From contig JANLFK010000004.1 of the NCBI GenBank assembly GCA_024655945.1, positions 192,370-256,369 on the forward strand: a stretch of 64,000 nucleotides of DNA, given 5' to 3'. The translations under genes were made by a program, and so were the position numbers. The first letter of the stretch is position 1. Every line of letters begins with the position of its first letter. Source of the stretch: a candidate division KSB1 bacterium (GTDB lineage Bacteria > Zhuqueibacterota > Zhuqueibacteria > JANLFK01 > Oleimicrobiaceae). The notes below the pieces were generated by a model. The model was given only the letters and a program-made list of their open reading frames with translations, was not told the DNA's origin and did not search any database. Shown one piece after another: positions 17,033-26,192 of this stretch.

Positions 17033-20011
17033 ATGGTTACTGGGTACTGCTGGAGTCGAGTGTGGCGTTGGGGTGCCACGGTCATGCTGCTTGGTGGGCC
17101 ACTTTTGGCCGCAGACCTGCAGCGGCCCTACGACCCCGTGGTGCTGCAGGGACGCCATCTGGCGCTATTTGTCGGTGCGCCGGTGGCAAACATGCGGGTC
17201 TACTCCTATCGCGCCGACAGTGACCAGTGGCTCCCCATCCCGTTCCAGATTGACGAGCGCGACAACCTCTCCACCTACTTCGCCCCTGCCTACAACGGGG
17301 TGCTCGATTCCCTCGATGAGGTGGTCTTCATGGCCTCTGATGCGGGCGACCTCTGCCCCGAGGATGCCTGGGTGGCAGATGCGGAGGCGCGGGCCAATAG
17401 GCGCTATCTCGTCACCGTGGCGGACACTCTGGATGGACTAAGGCAGGGGTATGTGTACATCTACCTGTCGTCCTCCCTTGCCACCTCGTCCTCTCACTAC
17501 GTGGGGTATGACTCTGCCATGGACCTGGTCACCGGTGTCAGCTACACCATCCAGAACGGAGTGAAGGGCTTTGCCGACTACTTGGCCATCAATGCTGCGG
17601 CCGGGGGCGATAGCCTCGACTTCCTTGACCGGCAGAAGTTTCGCCTGCAGGTGAATGTCTACGGCCTGAACATTGAGCCATTCACCGAGGACCACCCCTG
17701 GATCAGTCTGCGTCGGGTCGATGCTCGCGCCGGTGCGGTGCGGGTGATCCGCTCCCAAGTGATACTGTTCAGTGGGTCGGTGTTGGGCGTGTCGTTCACC
17801 GATAGCCTCAAGCTGACGACCTTCTACTATCCGTACCTGTCCTACATGGCCACTGGCGAGCGCTCGTTGGTGACCATACCAAACGTGAGCTTGCGCATGC
17901 TCCGTTTTTCCTACGACCTCAACTCCCGCGCCTTTGGCATGATTTTCTACAATCCCTACAACCAGGCCGGCAATCGCATCAATGCGATCGAGGCCGCGGG
18001 CTTCAAAGATACCCTGCTCTGGCCAGGGACCAACTGGTACCTGATCGTGGCCGATCCAAGCTATCCGGGGGCGGTACTCAGCAGAGCTTCGGTATTGGGT
18101 GTCGTCGCGTTGGGCGGGAACCCGATTAGCGACCGCTATCGGCTCTTTTTCCGCGATACCGCCTCACCGGAATCGCCGAACACCGGCGAGGACGGTTCTT
18201 ACGGGGAGACCGGGCTTATCTTGGAAGACAATGACACGATGGTGGGCACCCTGAACTTGACCTACTGGTCGTACTACTTCCCGTTCAACCTCTCTTATCA
18301 GCAGGCAGAGCAACTGGGCAGGCAAGCAAGCGCAGCGCTGCAGGCGTGGGGGGTGCCCGAGGTCTACGACGTGATCCCACCTGCGCGAATGGCCGACCTC
18401 GGAGTGGTGGATGTCCAGCAACAGTCGGTGACACTCAGCCTCACCGCTCCAGGGGATGATGGGTGGTCTGGAGGAGCGGCCACAAGCTACGAGGTTCGCT
18501 ACTCCACGCAAGCGGTGGGGGCCGATACGGCCGCCTGGTGGGCGGCAGCTGCGGCTCTTGCTGCTCCACCGCAACCTGGGCCGCCTGGGCAGGCGCAGGT
18601 CATCATCATCGCCGGCTTGCAGCAGAGCACGACTTACTACTTCGTCGCCGTGGCGCTCGACAACGTGGGCAACCGCTCCGCTTACTCAAACGTCGCCACC
18701 GCCACTACACTGCCGGCTCCAGACAACGTGCCCCCTGCGCGGATTGCCGACCTTGCAGTGGTGGATGTCCAGCGGCAAGCGGTGACGCTCGGCCTGACTG
18801 CGCCAGGGGATGATGGCTGGTCCGGAGGTCCCGCCTCAAGCTACGAGGTTCGCTACGCCACCGAGGCGGTGGGAGCTGACACAGCGGCGTGGTGGGCGAC
18901 GGCTGCGGTTTTCTCGGCTCCTCCACCGCCTGGACAGCCGGGTGAACCGCAGACCATCACCGTCCCTGGGTTGCAGGAGAACACGACGTACTACTTCCTT
19001 GTCGTGGCCGTCGACGAGGTGGGCAACCGCTCTGGCTATTCCAATGTTGCGGAGGGCACCACACTGCCTGCTCCGGACGAGATTCCTCCTGCGCGGATCG
19101 CCGACCTAGCGATTGAGCAGGTGCAAGATGACTACGTGACCTTGAGCCTTACCGCCCCTGGCGATGACGGATGGCTCGGGGGCGCTGTGTCGGCCTATGA
19201 AGTCCGCTACTCCACGCAGCCGGTGGGCGCAGACACTACTGCCTGGTGGGAGGCCGCCACGGTCTTCGCGTCCCCGCCGCAGCCTGTACAACCGGGCCTG
19301 GGGCAGACCATCACGGTGATTGGATTGGCCAAGAACAGGACGTACTACTTTGTGGTCGTGGCGCTGGATGACAGGGGCAATCGCTCGCCCTATTCGAACG
19401 TGGCCTCTGCAACCACGCTCCCTGTGGAGTTGGCGAGCTTCCAGGCCCATCCAGGCGAAGGCCAGGTGGTGCTGGAGTGGACGACGAAGAGCGAGAGCAA
19501 CAACTACGGTTTCGAGGTGCAGCGCAGGGAGGGAAACGGGGGCGAGTGGCTGGCCCTGGGCTTTGTGCGCGGCGGCGGCACCACCACCAGACCCCGGAGC
19601 TACCGTTTCGTCGACCAGAAAGTGTTGGCGCGCACCTACTCCTACAGGCTCAAGCAGCTGGACAACGACGGGCGCTTCGAGTACTCGCCGGTAGTGGAGG
19701 TTACGGTGGAGCCGCCCAGCGCTTTCGCATTGGCTGGCAACTATCCGAACCCATTCAACCCAGGAACTGAGATCTCCTACCGCATAGCCAAGCCTGCCGA
19801 TGGTGAACAGGTCCACGTGCGGCTGACCATCTACAACATGCTCGGCCAGGAGATTGCAACTTTGGTGGACGCCCCCCAACCGCCGGGATGGTACGTTGTT
19901 GCCTGGGATGGCCGGGACGCATTGGGGCGCGCTGCTGGCTCCGGCCTCTACATCTGCCGCCTGCAGGCAGGGGCATTTGCCGCCACAATGAAGATGCTCA
20001 AAATGCAGTGA
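17033..20011 (+). CDS. Secreted multidomain Fn3 protein with T9SS/FlgD-type C-terminal domain
   Basis: 992 aa from ATG 17033 (AAAGGAG upstream); the ORF extends further back into the STAS gene and that part is rejected. A signal peptide (WGATVMLLGGPLLAAD) precedes an uncharacterised ~420-residue beta-rich domain. Three fibronectin-type III domains of exactly 118 residues each start near 447, 565 and 683, every one opening with PPAR(I/M)ADL. The last ~90 residues (NYPNPFNPGTEISYRI, IYNMLGQE, GWYVVAWDGRD, SGLYICRLQAG) form the type IX secretion / FlgD-like sorting module typical of FCB bacteria. Probably cell-surface or secreted; the ligand is unknown. Confidence 0.85.
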   Translation: MVTGYCWSRVWRWGATVMLLGGPLLAADLQRPYDPVVLQGRHLALFVGAPVANMRVYSYRADSDQWLPIPFQIDERDNLSTYFAPAYNGVLDSLDEVVFMASDAGDLCPEDAWVADAEARANRRYLVTVADTLDGLRQGYVYIYLSSSLATSSSHYVGYDSAMDLVTGVSYTIQNGVKGFADYLAINAAAGGDSLDFLDRQKFRLQVNVYGLNIEPFTEDHPWISLRRVDARAGAVRVIRSQVILFSGSVLGVSFTDSLKLTTFYYPYLSYMATGERSLVTIPNVSLRMLRFSYDLNSRAFGMIFYNPYNQAGNRINAIEAAGFKDTLLWPGTNWYLIVADPSYPGAVLSRASVLGVVALGGNPISDRYRLFFRDTASPESPNTGEDGSYGETGLILEDNDTMVGTLNLTYWSYYFPFNLSYQQAEQLGRQASAALQAWGVPEVYDVIPPARMADLGVVDVQQQSVTLSLTAPGDDGWSGGAATSYEVRYSTQAVGADTAAWWAAAAALAAPPQPGPPGQAQVIIIAGLQQSTTYYFVAVALDNVGNRSAYSNVATATTLPAPDNVPPARIADLAVVDVQRQAVTLGLTAPGDDGWSGGPASSYEVRYATEAVGADTAAWWATAAVFSAPPPPGQPGEPQTITVPGLQENTTYYFLVVAVDEVGNRSGYSNVAEGTTLPAPDEIPPARIADLAIEQVQDDYVTLSLTAPGDDGWLGGAVSAYEVRYSTQPVGADTTAWWEAATVFASPPQPVQPGLGQTITVIGLAKNRTYYFVVVALDDRGNRSPYSNVASATTLPVELASFQAHPGEGQVVLEWTTKSESNNYGFEVQRREGNGGEWLALGFVRGGGTTTRPRSYRFVDQKVLARTYSYRLKQLDNDGRFEYSPVVEVTVEPPSAFALAGNYPNPFNPGTEISYRIAKPADGEQVHVRLTIYNMLGQEIATLVDAPQPPGWYVVAWDGRDALGRAAGSGLYICRLQAGAFAATMKMLKMQ
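18374..19430 (+). repeat. Three tandem 354-bp Fn3-encoding repeats
   Basis: Repeat units begin at 18374, 18728 and 19082, an exact 354-bp period. DNA similarity is visible throughout, for example CTGCGCGGAT at the start of units 2 and 3 and AGCTACGAGGTTCGCTAC in units 1 and 2. Lack of indels and in-frame spacing indicate duplication by unequal recombination within the gene. Confidence 0.85.
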
Positions 20012-20172
20012 GGTAGTGCCGCTGGCAGAGACTCGGCGCAAGCATGGCTTTGCCTTGACCATCTGCTCGTTGAGAAGCGCTTTGGCGGCAACCAGAGCCT
20101 GTGCGCCGGTCGACGGTGGCTTTCTGGCAGCGGCTAGCCGACATGAGAAAGTTGCCAAACAGGCAAGGCGAG

Positions 20173-20694
20173 ATGATGAGTAGGATAGCTTTGTGGACTC
20201 TTGGCGCATTGCTGGGTCTGACTGCCCTGGTGGCGGGTTGTGCCACTACGCCGCGAGGGAAGGAATCCACCTCTGCTGCCAAGAAGGTGAGCGGCGTGGT
20301 GGAGGACTGGGACCCGGCAAGTCTTAAGGAGAGCGAGCCGGCAATCCCCGTGCCGGAGGGGGTGGCTCGTCCCAGCAAGGGTGTGGTCACGCAGCCGGAA
20401 CCTTTCGGCACAGAGACGGCAGCGCAGCCATCGTTGCTCCAGGGTTACCGGGTGCAAATCATCTCCACGCCCTTCGAGGAAGTGGCCCGTGAGGTGCGCA
20501 AGGAGGCTGTGCTCAAGTTCGAAGAGCCCGTGTACATGGTCTTCGATGCACCTTACTACAAGGTGCGGGTCGGTGATTGTCTCTCCCGTTTCGAGGCGGA
20601 GGAGCTCCAGCAAAAGGCCATCGAGAAAGGATTTGGCCAGGCCTGGGTGGTGCGCACCATGGTCACGCCTGGGGGTGCGTCGCAGCAGCCGTAG
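20173..20694 (+). CDS. SPOR-domain lipoprotein
   Basis: 173 aa from ATG 20173 (20176 and 20143 are alternatives). The signal ends with the lipobox LTALVAGC, so it should be lipidated. A low-complexity linker rich in Pro/Glu/Ala leads to a C-terminal SPOR-like domain (GYRVQIISTPFEEVAREVR, YYKVRVGDCLSRFEAEEL). SPOR domains bind denuded peptidoglycan, often at division sites. It is followed by a hairpin terminator. Confidence 0.82.
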   Translation: MMSRIALWTLGALLGLTALVAGCATTPRGKESTSAAKKVSGVVEDWDPASLKESEPAIPVPEGVARPSKGVVTQPEPFGTETAAQPSLLQGYRVQIISTPFEEVAREVRKEAVLKFEEPVYMVFDAPYYKVRVGDCLSRFEAEELQQKAIEKGFGQAWVVRTMVTPGGASQQP

Positions 20695-20751
20695 ACATTC
20701 CCGACAGCGCCGCGTAGGGCGCAGGCTGGCCTCCTGTGCAACATTGCGAAG

Positions 20752-20778
20752 CCGCGGCTCTGCCCGCGGATTTTTCGT
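20752..20778 (+). terminator. Rho-independent terminator-like hairpin
   Basis: CCGCGG (20752-20757) pairs with CCGCGG (20764-20769) around a CTCTGC loop, followed by ATTTTTCG. It separates the SPOR gene from the yebC promoter. Confidence 0.55.
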
Positions 20779-20807
20779 TTGCATATCGGGGCCAATTTTA
20801 TTAAATT
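20779..20807 (+). promoter_or_regulatory. Sigma70-type promoter for yebC and downstream genes
   Basis: TTGCAT (20779-20784), a 17-nt spacer and TAAATT (20802-20807) in a locally AT-rich stretch. It directly follows the terminator hairpin and is 64 bp before yebC. Confidence 0.65.
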
Positions 20808-20871
20808 TAACAGCCAAAACAGAGAGGCCCGGCCTACGCCGGCAGACGATCAAGCCCGTGGGAGGAAGTGC

Positions 20872-21624
20872 ATGTCCGGACATTCAAAGTGGCATAGCAT
20901 AAAGCACAAGAAGGCCAAAGTTGATGCGGAGCGTGGTCGGCTTTTCACGCGGCTGATCCGCGAAATCACCACTGCTGCACGCGTCGGCGGTGGGGATGAG
21001 AACGCCAACCCTCGCCTGCGCGCCGCGGTCGCTGCTGCTAAGGCGGCCAACATGCCGGCGGCGAACATCGAAAAGGCCATCAAGAAGGGTACTGGGGAAC
21101 TGCCCGGCGTCGTTTACGAGGAAGCGATCTACGAGGGTTACGGGCCAGGTGGGGCGGCCATCATGGTGGAGACGCTCACCGACAACAAGAATCGCACGGT
21201 CGCCGAGATTAGGCACCTGTTCAGCAAGTACAACGGCAACCTCGGCGAAAATGGCTGCGTGGCCTGGATGTTCGAGAAGAAGGGTGTGATCACGGTCAAG
21301 CCCTCGGGCAAGTCGGAAGACGATCTCTTAGCCATTGCCTTGGAGGCAGGAGCAGAAGACCTGCGCAACCAGGGGGAGACCTACGAAATCACGACCTCGC
21401 CGGCGGAATTTGAGAACGTCAAGCGTGCGCTCCTCGCCAAGAATCTTGAGATTGAAAGGGCAGAGCTCACTATGTATCCGAAGCGCACGGTGAAGGTGGA
21501 AGGCAAGAACGCCGAGACCCTTCTCAAACTCATGGACGCCCTGGAGGAGCAAGAAGACGTGCAGAACCTCTACTCCAACTTCGACATTGACGACAAGGTC
21601 TTGGAAGAGCTGGAGCAGAGTTAG
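20872..21624 (+). CDS. yebC: YebC/PmpR-family protein
   Basis: 250 aa, full family length. It starts MSGHSKWHSIKHKKAKVDAE, the invariant YebC N-terminus, after GGAGGAAG. Members act in translation of difficult (polyproline) stretches and have been described as DNA-binding regulators. It is immediately upstream of ruvC, a very common bacterial arrangement. The longer ORF starting in the promoter is rejected. Confidence 0.97.
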   Translation: MSGHSKWHSIKHKKAKVDAERGRLFTRLIREITTAARVGGGDENANPRLRAAVAAAKAANMPAANIEKAIKKGTGELPGVVYEEAIYEGYGPGGAAIMVETLTDNKNRTVAEIRHLFSKYNGNLGENGCVAWMFEKKGVITVKPSGKSEDDLLAIALEAGAEDLRNQGETYEITTSPAEFENVKRALLAKNLEIERAELTMYPKRTVKVEGKNAETLLKLMDALEEQEDVQNLYSNFDIDDKVLEELEQS

Positions 21625-21660
21625 CGAGGGTGTTCGCCTCCCAGGCTGCGGGCAGAACAG

Positions 21661-22143
21661 GTGTATGTGTTAGGCGTTGACCCTGGGGTGGCGCGCACTG
21701 GCTACGGCGTGGTAGTCGCAGACGGACAGCGCCTTAGCGCGGGCGGCTATGGCAGCATCATCACCGCAGCGCACCTCCCCCTCGCCAGGCGGTTGCGCAC
21801 CATCTATGACGAGCTGGGCGCCTTGCTCGAGTCCTGTCCCGTGGAAGGGGTGGCGATTGAAGAGCTCTTCTTGGCCAAGAACCCACGCTTGGCCTTGAAC
21901 GTGGGACACGCGCGCGGCGTCGTGCTCCTTTTGGCCGAACAGCATGGGCTCCCGGTGTTCGAGTACGCGGTCACCGAGGTGAAACGGGCGGTTGTGGGCA
22001 ACGGAGTGGCCTCCAAGGAACAGGTGCGGTACATGGTAAGCAAGCTTCTCGGCCTGCAAGAAGCGCCGCGCATGTACGATGCGGCAGACGCGCTGGCTGT
22101 GGCCCTGTGCCACGCCCAACGCTGGGCCCTGAAGCAGAGGTGA
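21661..22143 (+). CDS. ruvC: Holliday junction resolvase RuvC
   Basis: 160 aa from a GTG start. The four catalytic acids of the RNase H-like fold are present: VLGVDPG near the N-terminus, VAIEELF, and the pair in YDAADALAVAL. It cuts four-way junctions in homologous recombination and acts with RuvAB encoded directly downstream. The ribosome binding site is weak. Confidence 0.97.
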   Translation: MYVLGVDPGVARTGYGVVVADGQRLSAGGYGSIITAAHLPLARRLRTIYDELGALLESCPVEGVAIEELFLAKNPRLALNVGHARGVVLLLAEQHGLPVFEYAVTEVKRAVVGNGVASKEQVRYMVSKLLGLQEAPRMYDAADALAVALCHAQRWALKQR

Positions 22144-22238
22144 ATCGTGGATGTGGTGGCGCAATATGGCCGGATGGTGTCGAGCAAGGTAGCGCCCTTT
22201 CCTTCTGCGAACGGCCGACAACGGGTGCTGACGCGGGA

Positions 22239-22844
22239 ATGATTGCCTACCTCAAGGGTACGCTGGTCCACAAAGCCCCCACGCGCGCCATCGTCGAAGT
22301 GGCGGGCGTCGGATTCGATGTTGCTATCCCCCTTTCGAGCTTCGAAGCTTTGGGAACCCCTGGGGGCGAAGTCCGGCTTCTCACCTACCTGCACGTCCGG
22401 GAAGACGGTCTGGAACTCTTTGGCTTTGCCACGGCGGAGGAGCGAGAGATGTTCGTCCGTCTGCTCTCGGTGACCGGCATCGGGCCCCGGTTGGCGCACA
22501 CCATCCTGTGTGGGAGCACGGTGCACGACCTGCGCCAGCACATCGCCAGGGGGGACGCCGAGGCGCTGGCCGCGGTGCGCGGCATTGGCAAGAAGCTGGC
22601 CCAGCGCCTGGTGGTGGATTTGCAGGAGCGCTTCGCTGCAGAGCTGGAGACGGCCGGCGGCGTTCCCGGTGCCAGGGGTAAGGTGGCGCCCGAAGTGGTA
22701 GAAGATGCCCTGCTGGCGCTCGTTTCGTTGGGCCATACCCGTGACGCTGCGCAGAAGACCCTGCAGGGCGTACTCGCGCAAGTTGCGCCGCAAGAGGCGC
22801 TTACGGCCGAAGAGCTCGTCAAACGCGCTTTGCGCAACGTGTGA
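22239..22844 (+). CDS. ruvA: Holliday junction helicase subunit RuvA
   Basis: 201 aa from ATG 22239; a longer frame overlapping ruvC is discarded. It starts MIAYLKGTLV, the conserved OB-fold N-terminus. Helix-hairpin-helix motifs (LLSVTGIGPRLA, LAAVRGIGKKLAQRL) bind junction DNA. The C-terminal domain (DALLALVSLGH...) binds RuvB. It is 9 bp upstream of ruvB. Confidence 0.97.
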   Translation: MIAYLKGTLVHKAPTRAIVEVAGVGFDVAIPLSSFEALGTPGGEVRLLTYLHVREDGLELFGFATAEEREMFVRLLSVTGIGPRLAHTILCGSTVHDLRQHIARGDAEALAAVRGIGKKLAQRLVVDLQERFAAELETAGGVPGARGKVAPEVVEDALLALVSLGHTRDAAQKTLQGVLAQVAPQEALTAEELVKRALRNV

Positions 22845-22853
22845 GGTAGAAAG

Positions 22854-23891
22854 ATGGCGGTTCAGCGACACACGGTCGACAGAGCAACCAATCCGGGGCG
22901 ACTCGATGGCGAGATCGAGTTCGATACCGCTCTCCGTCCTACCTCCTTTGACGAGTTCGTCGGGCAGAAAAAGCTGGTGGATAACCTGAAGGTGTTCATC
23001 CAGGCTGCAAAGCAGCGCGGCGAACCGCTTGACCATTGCCTCTTCTACGGCCCGCCGGGGCTGGGCAAGACGACCCTGGCCAACATCATTGCCCATGAAA
23101 TGGGAGTCAACATCCGTTGCACTTCTGGACCCGCCTTGGAGCGGCCTCTGGACTTGGTGGGCTTGTTGAGCAGGCTTGAGGAACGCGACGTCCTGTTCAT
23201 CGACGAGGTGCACCGCCTCAGCCGCGTGGTGGAGGAGTACCTCTACCCGGCGCTGGAAGAGTTCCAGGTGGACATTATCATCGACAAGGGGCCAAACGCC
23301 CGTTCTGTGCGCCTGAAACTGCCGCCCTTCACCATGATCGGGGCAACCACGCGCGCCGGTTCTCTCACCTCCCCTTTGCGCTCGCGCTTCGGCGTGACCA
23401 ACCGTCTCGACTACTACAAGCCGGAAGAGCTCTTTCAGATTATCAAACGTTCGGCCCGCATCCTGGAGATTGGCCTCGACGAGGAGGCGGGGCTGGAAAT
23501 CGCCAGGCGCTCGCGAGGCACGCCGCGGGTAGCCAACCGCCTGCTGCGCCGGGTGCGCGATTTCGCGCAGGTTGAAGGCCTGTCGCGCATCACCTTGCCG
23601 GTGACCCTCGATGCCCTCCGTCGCCTGGAAGTTGACGAGCTGGGTCTCGATGAGATGGACAAGCGCATCGTCTGCACCGTCATCGAAAAGTTCAAAGGGG
23701 GACCAGTGGGGCTCAACACCTTGGCGGTGGCAGTTGGCGAAGATGGCGAGACCATCGAGGAAGTCTACGAACCCTACCTGGTGCAGGAAGGGTTCATCGA
23801 CCGCACCGCCCGTGGCAGGACGGCCACGGAGCGCGCCTTTGCCCACTTTGGCTTCAAGCAACCCCAGAGAAAGCAGGAAAGCCTGTTCTAA
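22854..23891 (+). CDS. ruvB: Holliday junction branch migration ATPase RuvB
   Basis: 345 aa. AAA+ motor with Walker [14 protein letters not shown], Walker [10 protein letters not shown], sensor 1 [20 protein letters not shown] and arginine-finger region, plus a C-terminal winged helix ([13 protein letters not shown]). It drives branch migration with RuvA. It has a full-length, standard sequence. Confidence 0.98.
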   Translation: MAVQRHTVDRATNPGRLDGEIEFDTALRPTSFDEFVGQKKLVDNLKVFIQAAKQRGEPLDHCLFYGPPGLGKTTLANIIAHEMGVNIRCTSGPALERPLDLVGLLSRLEERDVLFIDEVHRLSRVVEEYLYPALEEFQVDIIIDKGPNARSVRLKLPPFTMIGATTRAGSLTSPLRSRFGVTNRLDYYKPEELFQIIKRSARILEIGLDEEAGLEIARRSRGTPRVANRLLRRVRDFAQVEGLSRITLPVTLDALRRLEVDELGLDEMDKRIVCTVIEKFKGGPVGLNTLAVAVGEDGETIEEVYEPYLVQEGFIDRTARGRTATERAFAHFGFKQPQRKQESLF

Positions 23892-23934
23892 GGACCAAGG
23901 TACAGCGACCGGTGACTTCTGAGGGAGTGAAGCT

Positions 23935-24963
23935 ATGAAGCTTGCGGACTTTCAATACAACCTACCAGAGAAGCTGATTGCTCAGTACCCTGCGAAGCGA
24001 CGCGACCAGGCCTGCTTGATGATCGTCAACCGCGAGACCGGCGAGATTGACGAGGCCTTGTTCAGCGATGTGGTGGACTATATGAACGAGGGCGATTGCC
24101 TGGTAGTCAACGAGACCAAAGTCTTTCCGGCGCGCCTGTTAGGCACCAAGGACCGCACCGAGGCGCAGGTGGAGATATTCCTGCTCCGCGAATTGGAACC
24201 GAGCCTGTGGGAAGTGCTCGTCAAGCCGGCACGCAAAGTGCGCATCGGCAATCGTCTGACCGTGGGCAAGGAGCTGATGTGCGACGTCATTGACAATACG
24301 GTTTCCGGCGGTCGTGTGGTGCGATTCCACTATGACGGTGACTTTTACGCAATTGTCGAACGCATCGGCAAGTCGCCCTTGCCGCCGTACATCAAGCGCG
24401 AACCGGAGCCTTTGGACAAGGAGCGCTACCAGACGGTCTACGCCAAGACCCGTGGGGCAGTGGCCGCCCCGACCGCTGGCCTCCACTTTACCAGAGAGCT
24501 GTTGAAAAAGATCGAGAAGAAGGGGGTCAAGATTGTCCCGGTCCTTCTGCATCTCGGATTGGGCAGCTTCCGCCCAGTGGCGGTGGAGGACTTGAGCCGT
24601 CACAAGATGGACTCGGAATACTATGAGATTTCACCAGAGTCAGTGGACGCCATCAATGAGACCATGCGCTCCGGGCACAAGGTCATCGCCGTGGGGACGA
24701 GCACAGTGCGCGTCCTGGAGACAGTGGTCACCTCCGAGGGATGGGTCAAGCCAGGCAAAGGGTGGACTGACAAGTTCATCTACCCCCCGTATGAGTTCAC
24801 GATTGTGGACCGCCTGATTACCAATTTCCACCTCCCGGGATCGACGCTGCTGATGATGGTGTGCGCTTTTGCCGGCCGGGACCTGATTTTCAAGGCGTAT
24901 CGCAGAGCGATCAGGGAAAAGTTCCGCTTCTGCAGTTACGGCGATGCCATGCTGATCCTGTAG
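23935..24963 (+). CDS. queA: S-adenosylmethionine:tRNA ribosyltransferase-isomerase QueA
   Basis: 342 aa after a GAGGGAG site. It adds the ribosyl group of SAM to preQ1 at the wobble position of tRNAs to make epoxyqueuosine. Conserved blocks: FQYNLPEKLIAQYPAKRRD, VNETKVFPARL, GAVAAPTAGLHFT, VGTSTVRVLE and NFHLPGSTLLMMVCAFAG. It follows ruvB, a frequent ruvB-queA arrangement. Confidence 0.97.
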   Translation: MKLADFQYNLPEKLIAQYPAKRRDQACLMIVNRETGEIDEALFSDVVDYMNEGDCLVVNETKVFPARLLGTKDRTEAQVEIFLLRELEPSLWEVLVKPARKVRIGNRLTVGKELMCDVIDNTVSGGRVVRFHYDGDFYAIVERIGKSPLPPYIKREPEPLDKERYQTVYAKTRGAVAAPTAGLHFTRELLKKIEKKGVKIVPVLLHLGLGSFRPVAVEDLSRHKMDSEYYEISPESVDAINETMRSGHKVIAVGTSTVRVLETVVTSEGWVKPGKGWTDKFIYPPYEFTIVDRLITNFHLPGSTLLMMVCAFAGRDLIFKAYRRAIREKFRFCSYGDAMLIL

Positions 24964-24990
24964 CCTGGTGCGCCAGAAGCGGAAGAGAGT

Positions 24991-25686
24991 GTGGCCGTGC
25001 GCACCACGGTGATAGTGGTGGCGGCGGGACGCAGCGCGCGTTTCGGTTCCGACACCCCGAAGCAATTTGCCCTCGTCCACGGGCGCCCGTTGCTCTTCTA
25101 CTCCCTCAGCGCCTTCCAGCGCATGCCTCTGGTGGATGCTCTGATCGCTGTAGTTCCCGAGGGGCGCGAGCAGTGGGTGCAGGAGGAGATCGTCGACCGT
25201 TTTGACCTGCACAAAGTCGTCGCGGTGGTGCGAGGCGGCGAACGCCGACAGGACTCGGTGTGGGCCGGCCTGCAAGCTGTGCCGCAAGCGAGCGAGCTGG
25301 TGGCGATCCACGACGGTGCCCGGCCTTTGGTGAACCCCGAAGTGGTGGCCGCAGTCCTTTCGGCCGCGGAAAAGCATGGTGCTGCTATCCCGGGCATCCG
25401 GCTGGCGGACACCATCAAGGAGGTTCAAGGCGGGCAGGTGGTGCAGACGCTCAACCGTGACCGGCTCATCGCCGTGCAGACACCCCAGGCCTTCCGCTAT
25501 GCGCTGCTTCTTGAGGCATACCGCGCCGCCCAGGGGCAAAGGGTAGAGGTGACCGACGATGCCGCGATGGTCGAGCGGCTGGGGCACCCCGTTTGGGTGG
25601 TCAAGGGGGACCCCCGCGCCGTCAAAGTGACGACGCCCCATGACTTGAGCATCGTGGTGCAATGGCTGGTCGGGCAAGAGGGCTGA
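24991..25686 (+). CDS. ispD: 2-C-methyl-D-erythritol 4-phosphate cytidylyltransferase IspD
   Basis: 231 aa from GTG 24991 (GTG 24997 is also possible). The nucleotide-binding loop is [30 protein letters not shown] and VTDDAAMVE are also family blocks. It makes CDP-methylerythritol in the non-mevalonate isoprenoid pathway. Its TGA overlaps the ATG of ispF. Confidence 0.97.
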   Translation: MAVRTTVIVVAAGRSARFGSDTPKQFALVHGRPLLFYSLSAFQRMPLVDALIAVVPEGREQWVQEEIVDRFDLHKVVAVVRGGERRQDSVWAGLQAVPQASELVAIHDGARPLVNPEVVAAVLSAAEKHGAAIPGIRLADTIKEVQGGQVVQTLNRDRLIAVQTPQAFRYALLLEAYRAAQGQRVEVTDDAAMVERLGHPVWVVKGDPRAVKVTTPHDLSIVVQWLVGQEG

Positions 25687-26192
25687 TGAGAGTAGGGCAA
25701 GGATACGATGTGCACCGGCTGGTCGCCGGCAGGCCGCTGATCTTGGGTGGCGTGCAGATCCCCTTCCCACAGGGGCTGCTGGGGCACTCGGATGCCGATG
25801 TGCTTTGCCATGCCATTGCCGATGCGCTATTGGGGGCTGCAGCAGCCGGGGACATTGGCAAGCACTTTCCCAACTCAGACCCGCAGTGGAAAGGGGTGTC
25901 CAGCTTGTTGATCCTGCGGCGGGTCGCTGACGTCGTCTCTGATGCGGGCTTTGTCGTAGTCAATGTGGATGCTACCGTGGTCGCGGAGCGGCCTATGTTG
26001 GCCCCCTACATCGAGCAGATGCGCGAGAACATCGCCTCCGCCTTGCAGGTTTGCCCCTCTGCGGTTTCGGTGAAGGCCACGACGACCGAAGGGCTCGGCA
26101 TGGCAGGTAGAGGCGAAGGGATCGCTGCCTCGGCCGTGGCCCTCCTGGCTCATGCGCGTGGCGAAGCAGCAAGCGGTGAACATGCCGGTTAG
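25686..26192 (+). CDS. ispF: 2-C-methyl-D-erythritol 2,4-cyclodiphosphate synthase IspF
   Basis: 168 aa from ATG 25686, overlapping the ispD stop by one base. Zinc and substrate motifs: [38 protein letters not shown] and [19 protein letters not shown]. It cyclises the ispE product. A co-translated ispD-ispF pair is classical. Confidence 0.97.
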   Translation: MRVGQGYDVHRLVAGRPLILGGVQIPFPQGLLGHSDADVLCHAIADALLGAAAAGDIGKHFPNSDPQWKGVSSLLILRRVADVVSDAGFVVVNVDATVVAERPMLAPYIEQMRENIASALQVCPSAVSVKATTTEGLGMAGRGEGIAASAVALLAHARGEAASGEHAG

